NCBI GenBank assembly: GCA_910587995.1
Contig: CAJUNS010000041.1
Location: 1-19,666, forward strand
DNA length: 19,666 nt
From: an uncultured Oscillospiraceae bacterium
GTDB lineage: Bacteria; Bacillota_A; Clostridia; Oscillospirales; Acutalibacteraceae
Reading direction: 5' to 3'
Under the pieces are notes generated by a model. It worked only from the letters and a program-made list of their open reading frames with translations. It was not told the DNA's origin and made no database searches. This document shows, piece by piece, positions 1 through 6,585 of this stretch. The position numbers and the translations under genes were made by a program. Position 1 is the stretch's first letter, and the number at the start of each line of letters is the position of its first letter.

Positions 1-2
1 TG

Positions 3-614
3 TGCAAGACGCACTCCATCCGCCGTGTAGTGCTGGAAGAAATCGTACTGCGGAACCTGCGGGAAGCGATCTCCTATGTAACGCAGTATGAGGACGACTT
101 TATCCAGCGGGCGGCGGAACGGAGCCTGCGTGAGCGTGACAAGGCGCTGGCACAGAAAAAGGCTGTGCTGGCACAGTCTGAAAAACGTATCGCGGAGTTA
201 GATGTGATCTTCAAGAGGATTTACGAGGACAATATTTCCGGCAAACTGTCCGATGATCGGTTTATTAAGCTGTCCCATGACTATGAACAGGAGCAGGAAC
301 AGTTGAAGTCCGTCGTGGAAACCCTGGGGCGGGAAGTGAAGCAGCAGGAACAGAAGAAAACCAACGTCAGGAAGTTCATTTCCGTGGTGAAGAAGTATAC
401 GGACATGACCCAGCTTGACGCCACCATCCTGCGTGAGTTCGTGGAACAGATCAGGGTGTCCGACACCTACACGACCGACGAACAGCAGAAGCGGGTGAAA
501 ATCCGTGAAATTGAGATCGTCTATAACTTCATTGGTGCGTTTGATTTTGAGGAAGCTCGGGAGCAATCCAAAACTGCCCAAGACAAGAATAATGCGAAAG
601 TCGGCGTAGCTTAA
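3..614 (+). CDS. Large serine recombinase, C-terminal part (5' end outside window)
   Basis: The frame is open to the left window edge, so the 204 residues visible are the C-terminal part of a longer protein. They begin CKTHSIRRVVLEEIVL and continue as a long charged helical region with heptad-like Leu/Glu/Lys spacing (about 35-120), then a segment with a run of basic residues (QQKRVKIREIEIVYNF) and a final FDFEE. This is the usual end of the TnpX/DUF4368 type of large serine recombinase found on clostridial integrative elements: coiled coil followed by a C-terminal domain. Such enzymes cut and join the element ends at attachment sites. The catalytic N-terminal Ser domain and zinc-ribbon part cannot be seen. 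A GTG at 30 is only an internal codon. The gene ends with its own stop and is followed by hairpins, so its 3' end looks intact. Family assignment is good; the exact subfamily is an inference. Confidence 0.8.
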   Translation, partial: CKTHSIRRVVLEEIVLRNLREAISYVTQYEDDFIQRAAERSLRERDKALAQKKAVLAQSEKRIAELDVIFKRIYEDNISGKLSDDRFIKLSHDYEQEQEQLKSVVETLGREVKQQEQKKTNVRKFISVVKKYTDMTQLDATILREFVEQIRVSDTYTTDEQQKRVKIREIEIVYNFIGAFDFEEAREQSKTAQDKNNAKVGVA

Positions 615-626
615 CGCTGCGCCGAC
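600..626 (+). other. Stem-loop overlapping the recombinase stop codon
   Basis: Arms 600-610 (GTCGGCGTAGC) and 616-626 (GCTGCGCCGAC) pair over 11 positions with one G-U, leaving a 5-base loop that contains the end of the stop codon. Only a weak T-rich stretch follows. It may help end transcription or stabilise the 3' end of the recombinase mRNA; the strong terminator comes next. Confidence 0.5.
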
Positions 627-653
627 CCTTGCTTAAAATGTTTTCTTACGTCA

Positions 654-682
654 CCGCCCCGTCGCGGGGCGGATTGTTTTTT
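654..682 (+). terminator. Intrinsic terminator after the recombinase gene
   Basis: A perfect 8-bp GC stem (CCGCCCCG, loop TCG, CGGGGCGG at 654-672) is followed by ATTGTTTTTTAT. This is a canonical Rho-independent terminator in the plus direction. It ends at the stop codon of the convergent DUF58 gene, and on that strand the T-run is poor. Confidence 0.85.
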
Positions 683-1820
683 ATAGAAGCAGCCCTTCCA
701 GGTCCTGGGCAATGTGGCTTGGCCGGACCTGCCGGGATTCTACGTCTGGGGACAGGGCCTCGCCTGGGCGGCAATGGAGCACCGTCAGCTTTCCCTCTGG
801 GTATTTTTCCCGCAGGGCCCCCAAGACCGCCCTGTCTGGCTGGGCGCAGAGATATAAGATGTGGGAGGCACCCCCAGGCAGGCTTTCAAAATCCGGGGCT
901 GGCGAACCGCGCTCCGCCATAAGGAGCACCCCCTGCACAACGGCTGGGGCTTCCTCGGGCTCTTGCACTTCCAAAGCCGCTAAGCCCTGGACGCTGGGAA
1001 AGCACACCAGATGCCCCGCCTCCCCGGCGGCTAAAAAGTGATGGACCGTGGCCAGCACATCCATGCAGGCGTCCGCCTCCTGGGCCTCTCCATCAAAGCT
1101 GGCTAACAGCACCACACGGTCGCTGACCGGCAGGCTGCCCTCCCGCACCAAAATGGCCCCGGTCTTTTGAGAGAGCTTCCAGTCTACCCGGTTGAGCCGG
1201 TCTCCGGGCTGGTATTCCCGCAGACCGAAAAGCTCCGTGGGGTCGCTGCCTGGACGGCGCAGAGAGTAGCGCTGGCCATCGCCTTCGGGAGCAGCCTCCT
1301 CCTCCAGACCCATAACGGGCCGGTGGACATTGGGCAGAATCAGCGTCTGGCAGAAACCCCCACCCTTGCGGAGCCGGACCGGCAGGCTGACCAGCCCTAA
1401 CAGGTCGCAGACCCAGACGCGGTCCAGCCGGAAGCACAGCAGGCCGCATAGGTCGGAGGAAGCCTGGTATTCCACGGCCAAAGGCTGGCGGCTGGGGGTG
1501 AACTCCACCCGCCCCTGGCAGCGGTCTCCGGTAAATTGGTTTAAGCCGTTGACAGCAGCCCAGGCCCGGCCGCAGGGCAGGGGAGAGCGGTGGGAGGCTG
1601 TTAGGCGGAGGGAAAAGGACTCCCCTTTATTTTGAGGTGCCTCGGGGGATTCCAGGTAGAGGCGAAGGGTGAGCATGGCGGGCAGAGAGAGCAGCAAAGA
1701 GAGCACAGGCAGAGCCAGACAGGCCAAAATGGCGTAGAGGGAATAGTAGCCGCTGAAGCAGATGTAAAAGGCCGTGGTGCAGAGAAGGATAATCAGATAG
1801 CGGAACCAGTTTTTCAGCAC
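681..1820 (-). CDS. DUF58 domain-containing membrane-anchored protein
   Basis: 379 residues starting at GTG 1820, behind a strong AAAGGAGG (1827-1834). Two hydrophobic segments at about 6-24 and 26-50 anchor the protein, and a beta-rich region follows. The DUF58 signature lies at about 198-215 (FGLREYQPGDRLNRVDWK), followed by ...ILVRE. The remainder has the von Willebrand A-like fold expected of the family. DUF58 proteins are almost always encoded beside MoxR AAA+ ATPases and are thought to act with them at the membrane in assembly or maturation of other proteins; the client here is unknown. It lies 34 bases downstream of the MoxR gene, so the two form an operon. The transglutaminase-like third gene common in such operons is not seen; the recombinase terminator abuts the 3' end instead. 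The family call is secure, the role is not. Confidence 0.88.
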   Translation of the reverse strand: MLKNWFRYLIILLCTTAFYICFSGYYSLYAILACLALPVLSLLLSLPAMLTLRLYLESPEAPQNKGESFSLRLTASHRSPLPCGRAWAAVNGLNQFTGDRCQGRVEFTPSRQPLAVEYQASSDLCGLLCFRLDRVWVCDLLGLVSLPVRLRKGGGFCQTLILPNVHRPVMGLEEEAAPEGDGQRYSLRRPGSDPTELFGLREYQPGDRLNRVDWKLSQKTGAILVREGSLPVSDRVVLLASFDGEAQEADACMDVLATVHHFLAAGEAGHLVCFPSVQGLAALEVQEPEEAPAVVQGVLLMAERGSPAPDFESLPGGASHILYLCAQPDRAVLGALREKYPEGKLTVLHCRPGEALSPDVESRQVRPSHIAQDLEGLLL

Positions 1821-1854
1821 AAAGGGCCTCCTTTCCCCAGTGGATGGCCGGGCG

Positions 1855-2793
1855 TTAGCGTACCAGCTTTGGCGCGGGCACTTGACCCATAATCTGTTCC
1901 AGCACCCCGTGGGCGTCCTTGCCGCTCATTTTGGCTTGCGGTTCCAGGGCGATCCGGTGTTCCATCACGCTGTAAAACAGCAGGTGGATGTCCGCTGGAA
2001 CCACATAGTCCCGGCCAGCCATCCAGGCCGAGGCCCGGCACACCCGGACCAGCGCCCTGCCCGCCCGGGGACTGACCCCCAGGCGCAGAGCCGCATGCTC
2101 CCGGCTGGCAATGCACAAGTCGGCCACATAGCGGTATAGGTCGTCCGCCACATGGACCCGGTTGGCCTCCTGCTTCATCCGCTCCACCTGCTCCGTAGAG
2201 GCTACAGCCTGCACAGCCTCCAAGGGCCGGGGGAACTCCGGCTGCTTAAGCACCCGCACCTCCTCCTCGGCGGAAGGATAGCCCAAGCTCAGCCGCAGCA
2301 TAAAGCGGTCCAGCTGGGATTCGGGCAGGGGATGGGTTCCGGCGGAACCCAAGGGGTTCTGGGTGGCAATGACCGTAAAAGGCTGGGGCAGGCGGCGGGT
2401 TACGCCATCCACCGTGACTTGGCCCTCTTCCATAACCTCCAGCAGGGCGCTTTGGGTTTTGGCGCTGGTGCGGTTGATCTCATCGGCCAAAAATACATGG
2501 CACAGCACAGGGCCTGGGTGGTATTCCAGCTGGCCGGAGTCTTTGTTATACATGGAGTAGCCCACCACATCGGCGGGCATGGTCTCGGGGGTAAACTGCA
2601 CCCGGGCAAAGCGCAGGCCCATAGCCCGGGAAAAAGCCAGGGCCAGGGTGGTCTTGCCCACACCGGGATTGTCCTCCAGCAGTACATGACCCCCGGCTAA
2701 AATGGCCATTAGGGCTTTGCAGATAATGGTATCTTTGCCTACAATGACTTTTCGGACTTCGTTGATGATGTTCAGCGCCATAGGCTGTGTCAT
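1855..2793 (-). CDS. MoxR-family AAA+ ATPase
   Basis: 312 residues. The start chosen is ATG 2793 (MTQPMALNIINEVRK), six bases after GGGAGG (2800-2805). The open frame runs further upstream, but that stretch crosses the tRNA gene and is not coding. Walker A is at 43-49 (PGVGKTT), Walker B at about 100-105 (VFLADE), and the sensor-1 type VIATQNP comes later, with the GTHPLPESQLDRF segment typical of MoxR. The C-terminal lid domain holds SPRAGRALVR. MoxR ATPases act as chaperone-like motors with DUF58 partners, and that partner is the next gene. No separate promoter is evident between tRNA-Gly and this gene, so read-through from the tRNA promoter is possible. Confidence 0.93.
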   Translation of the reverse strand: MTQPMALNIINEVRKVIVGKDTIICKALMAILAGGHVLLEDNPGVGKTTLALAFSRAMGLRFARVQFTPETMPADVVGYSMYNKDSGQLEYHPGPVLCHVFLADEINRTSAKTQSALLEVMEEGQVTVDGVTRRLPQPFTVIATQNPLGSAGTHPLPESQLDRFMLRLSLGYPSAEEEVRVLKQPEFPRPLEAVQAVASTEQVERMKQEANRVHVADDLYRYVADLCIASREHAALRLGVSPRAGRALVRVCRASAWMAGRDYVVPADIHLLFYSVMEHRIALEPQAKMSGKDAHGVLEQIMGQVPAPKLVR

Positions 2794-2899
2794 AAGCGGC
2801 CTCCCATGTGGTGGAAATTGGCAACAAATACAAGAAAAGCTCCGGCAGCTAAAGGAAAAGCCAAGGCTCTTCCACCTCTGCGGGAGCAGTACAGATAAC

Positions 2900-2975
2900 T
2901 GGAGCGGACGACGAGGCTCGAACTCGCTACCTCCACCTTGGCAAGGTGGCGCTCTACCAGATGAGCTACGCCCGC
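2900..2975 (-). tRNA. tRNA-Gly (anticodon GCC)
   Basis: Read on the minus strand, all parts of a tRNA are present. The acceptor stem GCGGGCG pairs with CGTCCGC (one G-U), with discriminator T and an encoded CCA (2900-2902). The D arm is GCTC...GAGC and the anticodon arm is CCACC-TTGCCAA-GGTGG, giving anticodon GCC. The T arm carries GTTCGAGC. Length is 76 nt including CCA. GCGGG acceptor start plus discriminator U is the bacterial Gly pattern. Confidence 0.96.
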
Positions 2976-2988
2976 ATGTCCGAGAGTT

Positions 2989-3017
2989 ATTATAATACGA
3001 AGAGGGTAGATTGTCAA
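2989..3017 (-). promoter_or_regulatory. Consensus sigma-70/SigA promoter for tRNA-Gly
   Basis: On the minus strand, TTGACA (3012-3017) and TATAAT (2989-2994) are separated by exactly 17 bases. The -10 ends 13 bases before the mature tRNA 5' end. Both hexamers are perfect, as expected for a stable RNA gene. It may also feed the MoxR-DUF58 genes. Confidence 0.92.
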
Positions 3018-3056
3018 GGGGTTTATTGAAATTTATTAGAATTTTGGAGAAGCGGA

Positions 3057-3098
3057 GGGCGGGGGAACACAAAAGATTCTGTGGTTGGGACGCCCCCG
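3057..3098 (+). repeat. Half-copy of a dispersed repeat also present near 18178-18223
   Basis: The stretch starts GGGCGGGGGAA, then CAC, GATT, CTG(T/C)GGTTGGGAC and a C-run. The same blocks in the same order occur at 18178-18223, with a few substitutions and a 3-base gap. The left inverted arm found at 18133-18174 is missing here. It sits between the divergent promoters of tRNA-Gly and the aminotransferase. Similarity was judged by eye. Confidence 0.55.
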
Positions 3099-3112
3099 GG
3101 GCTGCGCCCAGC

Positions 3113-3141
3113 TTGACTTTTCCGCCCCGCTCCTCTATAAT
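3113..3141 (+). promoter_or_regulatory. SigA-type promoter for the aminotransferase gene
   Basis: TTGACT (3113-3118) and TATAAT (3136-3141) have a 17-base spacer. Transcription would start near 3148, leaving a leader of about 27 bases before ATG 3175. Confidence 0.85.
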
Positions 3142-3174
3142 TGTTTCTATATTACATGTGAAAGCGGCGATGAG

Positions 3175-4365
3175 ATGAATTATACATTTTCCCACCGGGT
3201 CCAATCCTTAAAGCCCTCTGCCATCCGCGAGATTCTCAAAAATTCTTCCGCCCCTGGGGTCATCCCTCTTTCCGCGGGCAACCCCGCCCCGGACGCTTTC
3301 CCCTATGAGGCCATTGGGGTCATCTCCCAGCGCCTTTTGCAGGATACCCCCATTGCGGCCCTTCAGTACAGCGTTACCGAGGGCTATGCCCCCCTGCGGG
3401 AGCATCTGCGGGCGTACATGGCCCAAAAGCACCAGGTGGGCACAGAGAAAGATGAGGTTCTCATTACCAGCGGCGCCCAGCAGGTGATGGACCTGCTGAC
3501 CAAGACGCTGCTGAACGAGGGCGACACGGTCCTGTGCGAGGCCCCCAGCTTCATTGGCTCCCTCAATACCTTCCGGTCCTACCGGGCCAAGCTCCGGGGC
3601 ATCCCCATGGAGCCGGACGGCGTGAGCATTGCGGGCCTGCGGGAGGCCCTGGAAACCGAAAAGAATATAAAATATTTCTACACCATCCCCAACTTCCAAA
3701 ACCCCTCCGGCATTACCATGAGCCTGGAAAAGCGGCGGCAGGTTTATGAGCTTTGCCGGGACCACAATGTGCTGATTTTGGAGGACAACCCCTATGGGGA
3801 CCTGCGTTTTGCCGGGGAGGACCTGCCCAGTATCAAGTCCTTTGACCAGGAGGGCGTGGTGATGTACGCCGGGTCCTTCTCTAAGGTGGTCTCGCCGGGC
3901 ATGCGGGTGGGCTATGCCATCGGCCCCCAGGAGGTGGTGCAGAAGATGGTGGTGTGCAAGCAGGGCGAGGACGTGCACAGCAACATTTGGGCCCAGATTG
4001 TGTGCCACCGCTTTATGACGGAATATGACTATGAGGCCCACCTGGAGGGCCTGCGGAGCATCTACCGCCGCAAGGCCGGAGTGTTGGTGGAGGCCATGCG
4101 GGAGCATTTCCAGCCGCTGATCAGCTGGAGCCCCTTTGAGGGCGGGCTTTTCGCCTGGTGCACCCTGCCGGAGGGCGTGGACATGCTGGACTTTGTAAAG
4201 CGGGCGGCGGACCGCAAGACCTGCGTGGTGCCAGGCACGGCGTTTCTCACGGATGAGAGCGAGCGCTGCCAGAGCTTCCGCATCAATTTCTCCACCCCCA
4301 CAGACGGGCAGCTGCGGGAGGGCATCCGAATTTTAGGGGAAACCGCCAGAGAGATGGCGGAATAA
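3175..4365 (+). CDS. PLP-dependent aminotransferase (fold type I, LysN/MocR-domain type)
   Basis: 396 residues. ATG 3175 (MNYTFSHRVQSLKPSAIREILK) is the first start after the promoter; the in-frame extension upstream would run through the promoter. SAGNPAPDAFP near the N-terminus, the LQYSVTEGYAPLREHL block, ITSGAQQVMDL (cofactor phosphate region), PNFQNPSG (Asn), LEDNPYGDLRF (Asp/Tyr) and GSFSK, with the Schiff-base Lys at 237, together make a complete class I/II aminotransferase. The C-terminal FRINFS carries the substrate-carboxylate Arg. Closest described families are 2-aminoadipate, aromatic or branched-chain aminotransferases related to the catalytic half of MocR regulators. There is no helix-turn-helix domain. 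The substrate cannot be read from the sequence. The gene is monocistronic, with its own promoter and the trpS promoter downstream. Confidence 0.9.
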   Translation: MNYTFSHRVQSLKPSAIREILKNSSAPGVIPLSAGNPAPDAFPYEAIGVISQRLLQDTPIAALQYSVTEGYAPLREHLRAYMAQKHQVGTEKDEVLITSGAQQVMDLLTKTLLNEGDTVLCEAPSFIGSLNTFRSYRAKLRGIPMEPDGVSIAGLREALETEKNIKYFYTIPNFQNPSGITMSLEKRRQVYELCRDHNVLILEDNPYGDLRFAGEDLPSIKSFDQEGVVMYAGSFSKVVSPGMRVGYAIGPQEVVQKMVVCKQGEDVHSNIWAQIVCHRFMTEYDYEAHLEGLRSIYRRKAGVLVEAMREHFQPLISWSPFEGGLFAWCTLPEGVDMLDFVKRAADRKTCVVPGTAFLTDESERCQSFRINFSTPTDGQLREGIRILGETAREMAE

Positions 4366-4426
4366 GCTCCCTTAATCCGCCGGCGCGGGGAAAGCCTCCT
4401 TGGGCATTTCCCGATGCCAATTCCCC

Positions 4427-4455
4427 TTGACAATCCTTCCGCCCTCCGCTATAAT
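4427..4455 (+). promoter_or_regulatory. Consensus promoter for the T-box/trpS transcript
   Basis: TTGACA (4427-4432) and TATAAT (4450-4455) are both perfect, with a 17-base spacer. Expected start is near 4462, just before the T-box leader. Confidence 0.92.
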
Positions 4456-4462
4456 GAGCATA

Positions 4463-4770
4463 TGTAAAAAACCTGTGAGAAAGTGTAAGTAAGCTGGATA
4501 GTTACCCAACAGAGAGCCCCACGGCGGTGGAACTGGGGCGGGGAGCGCTGGGCTGAATGGGCTTTTGAGGGCGAACCCAAGGGCGTATTGGCAAGATGCC
4601 GCCTGGTAGGGGAGACGGAGCGGTTCTCCGTTAACAAAACCGGCGCATCATGTGCGCATGGAGAGGGCGCGAAACCCGCGCCAAGCCGGGTGGTACCGCA
4701 GGAGTTTACTGGAATATCCAGCCCCTGTCCCAGCAGAATATTCCTGCCGGGGCGGGGGCTTTTGCCTTTT
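4463..4770 (+). promoter_or_regulatory. T-box riboswitch leader, tryptophan-specific, controlling trpS
   Basis: The canonical T-box GGGTGGTACCGC is at 4688-4699. Upstream, a stem I is visible: AGTA at 4488-4491, AGAGAG at 4511-4516 and a distal GCCCC...GGGGC stem at 4516-4539. GAA is followed by TGG at 4558-4560, the place expected for the specifier, and TGG is the Trp codon. Other hairpins follow (about 4643-4657 and 4667-4682). The leader ends in a terminator that must compete with the antiterminator around the T-box. Uncharged tRNA-Trp should pair with the TGG specifier and, by its CCA end, with TGG of the T-box bulge, allowing read-through into trpS. The class is certain; the specifier is assigned by eye and fits the downstream gene. 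Confidence 0.95.
4720..4770 (+). terminator. Regulated terminator of the T-box leader
   Basis: Arms AGCCCCTGTCCC (4720-4731) and GGGGCGGGGGCT (4749-4760) pair over 12 positions with G-U pairs, followed by TTTGCCTTTT. This is the off-state hairpin of the T-box; its left arm lies just downstream of the T-box sequence. Confidence 0.85.
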
Positions 4771-4805
4771 CTCTGGCAGACCAACCGAAAAGGAGCGGAT
4801 ATTAC

Positions 4806-5807
4806 ATGGAAAACCAAGAAAAAAAGCGCATTTTAAGCATGTACCAGTGCACGGGCACCTTTACCCTGGGCAACTACCTGGGGGCCCTGCGCAACCACAT
4901 CAAGCTGCAGGAAGAGGGCTATGACTGCGTGTACGCCCTGGCGGACCTGCACGCCCTGACCGTGCGGCAGGTGCCCGCCGGGCTGCGCAAGTATACCAAG
5001 GAGGCATACGCCTGGCTGCTGGCCATGGGCCTGGATTTGGAGAAAACCGTTTTCTTCATCCAGAGCCAGGTGCCCCAGCACAGCCAGCTGGCCTGGATTC
5101 TCAACTGCTACACCCAGTTCGGGGAGCTTTCCCGCATGACCCAGTTTAAGGATAAGTCCGCCAAGCACGCGGACAACATCAACGCGGGGCTCTTCACCTA
5201 CCCCTGCCTAATGGCCGCCGACATTCTGCTGTATCAGGCGGACTATGTCCCTGTGGGCGCGGACCAGAAGCAGCATGTGGAGATTGCCCGGGACATTGCC
5301 GAGCGCTTTAACGGCATTTATGGCGGCACCTTCACCGTGCCGGAGCCCATGATCCCCAAGCATGGGGCCAGGGTGATGTCCCTGCAAAATCCCTTGAGCA
5401 AAATGTCCAAGTCAGACGAAAACCAGAATGGGAATATCTCTGTGCTGGACGATCCGGACACCATTATGCGCAAGTTCAAGCGGGCCAAAACCGACAGCGG
5501 CAGCGAGGTGCGCTTCGGCGAGGGCAAGGAGGGCGTGAACAACCTGATGGGCATTTACGCCGCTGTCACCGGAAAGAGCTATGAAGAGATTGAGCGGGAG
5601 TTTGCGGGCAAGGGTTACGGGGAGTTCAAGCCCGCGGTGGCCGAGGCGGTGATTGCCGAGCTGCGGCCCATTCAGGAGCGCTACCGGCAGATTGTGGCGG
5701 ACAAGGCCTTTTTGGAGGAGACCTACCGGGCCCAGGCTCCCCGGGCCCAGGCCATTGCCCAGCGGACCCTCTCCAGGGTGATGAAAAAAGTAGGCTTGGT
5801 TATATGA
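4806..5807 (+). CDS. trpS: Tryptophan--tRNA ligase
   Basis: 333 residues, the normal length for bacterial TrpRS. ATG 4806 follows AAAAGGAG (4788-4794) and is the first start after the T-box terminator. The class I HIGH-equivalent is TLGNYLGA at about 20-27 and KMSKS is at 199-203. ADLHALT, the MAADILLYQADYVPVGADQKQHVE block and the C-terminal helical domain are all typical of the family. The enzyme joins Trp to tRNA-Trp in the cytoplasm, and the Trp T-box upstream agrees. One oddity is the N-terminal signature, which reads SMYQCTGTFTLGNY where most TrpRS have SGxQPSG/TG before LGNY. The start of the next gene overlaps the stop (ATGA). Confidence 0.97.
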   Translation: MENQEKKRILSMYQCTGTFTLGNYLGALRNHIKLQEEGYDCVYALADLHALTVRQVPAGLRKYTKEAYAWLLAMGLDLEKTVFFIQSQVPQHSQLAWILNCYTQFGELSRMTQFKDKSAKHADNINAGLFTYPCLMAADILLYQADYVPVGADQKQHVEIARDIAERFNGIYGGTFTVPEPMIPKHGARVMSLQNPLSKMSKSDENQNGNISVLDDPDTIMRKFKRAKTDSGSEVRFGEGKEGVNNLMGIYAAVTGKSYEEIEREFAGKGYGEFKPAVAEAVIAELRPIQERYRQIVADKAFLEETYRAQAPRAQAIAQRTLSRVMKKVGLVI

Positions 5808-6571
5808 CGCCCTTGCGTGCAAGTGCGGCGGAAATATGCTCTGCCTGCCAATACCGGCTGGAATTGACAGAAGAAGATGGGTATCAGCTGTTGTGCGGTG
5901 ATCCTGGAGACGGAAGCTACACCATCCGCCTCAGCCGTAGAGGCCACCCGGACTGGCGGATGGCCGCAGGCGATTTCGGCAGCTTTTATGAGGCGCAGGG
6001 AATGGCGTATGATTTTGTTATGTCTCAGCATGATATGGAAAGTATGCTGCAATATTATAAGGGCCACAGATATGACGACCCTTTTCTCCGTCCGGGCGAG
6101 CCTGAGGTTTTGGTCCACAGCACCCCTGAGGAGCACTGGGCCGCGATTTGCAAGGACGGCCGGCTGAAAAGCTGGAACGTATTGAAGGAGCAGGAGGCCC
6201 TGAGGGAGCAGGAACCGATTGGGGCCAGATTAGGCGATCCGGAAGACTTTCGAAAGTATATTATGTTTGGCAGCGGTATAACAGGCGAGATTATCGTGAG
6301 CTCAAAGCAAAAAGGGCGAATCTGCATGGACCCGTGCGAGGAATACCGGACTGGGGCCAGGCTGTATTTCGATGGAAAGCGGATGGCCCGGAACCGAGTG
6401 CTGCTGCGGGACGGATGCCATATCAAGGTGAGAGACTGCCTGCCATTAGAGCCATATTTGCTCTGGGCGGCAACCTGGGAGCAAGTGGGGCTGGACAGTC
6501 CGTTGTCAACCCCAAAAGAATTTGCAGAAAGGGCGGATAGGCTGTTTGCAGCCCAATTTGCAAAGACATGA
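5804..6571 (+). CDS. Hypothetical protein of unknown function
   Basis: 255 residues, starting at an ATG that overlaps the trpS stop by 4 bases. I do not recognise it with confidence. The N-terminal part (1-100) has a CSAC pair, another Cys near 31, and FYEAQGMAYDFVMSQHDME. The second part (about 101-235) starts VLVHSTPEEHWAAICKDGRL with His105, continues FRKYIMFGSGITGEIIVSS, then EEYRTGARLYFDGKRM (Tyr181, Tyr188) and LLRDGCHIKV (His206). A His-Ser/Thr followed by W..I...G.L is reminiscent of ADP-ribosyltransferase-fold proteins (KptA, DarT), but this is only a resemblance. No signal peptide or membrane segment is seen. Base use is more A+T-rich than the neighbours; 6001-6060 has only 19 G+C. 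The close packing between trpS and the serine dehydratase suggests co-transcription. Confidence 0.8.
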   Translation: MTPLRASAAEICSACQYRLELTEEDGYQLLCGDPGDGSYTIRLSRRGHPDWRMAAGDFGSFYEAQGMAYDFVMSQHDMESMLQYYKGHRYDDPFLRPGEPEVLVHSTPEEHWAAICKDGRLKSWNVLKEQEALREQEPIGARLGDPEDFRKYIMFGSGITGEIIVSSKQKGRICMDPCEEYRTGARLYFDGKRMARNRVLLRDGCHIKVRDCLPLEPYLLWAATWEQVGLDSPLSTPKEFAERADRLFAAQFAKT

Positions 6572-6585
6572 CAGGAGGATGCCGG

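Noticed and set aside
2794..3204. Longer N-terminus for the MoxR ATPase
   Set aside because: The extension would translate through tRNA-Gly and its promoter; ATG 2793 has a good ribosome site and gives the normal MoxR start.
3208..4107. Open frame of 299 codons opposite the aminotransferase
   Set aside because: Antisense shadow: low-complexity His/Leu/Gly composition, no motif, and the plus-strand gene is complete with promoter and catalytic residues.
4366..4426. Terminator behind the aminotransferase
   Set aside because: GGCAT/ATGCC near 4404-4419 forms only a 5-bp stem and no T-run follows, so it was not called.
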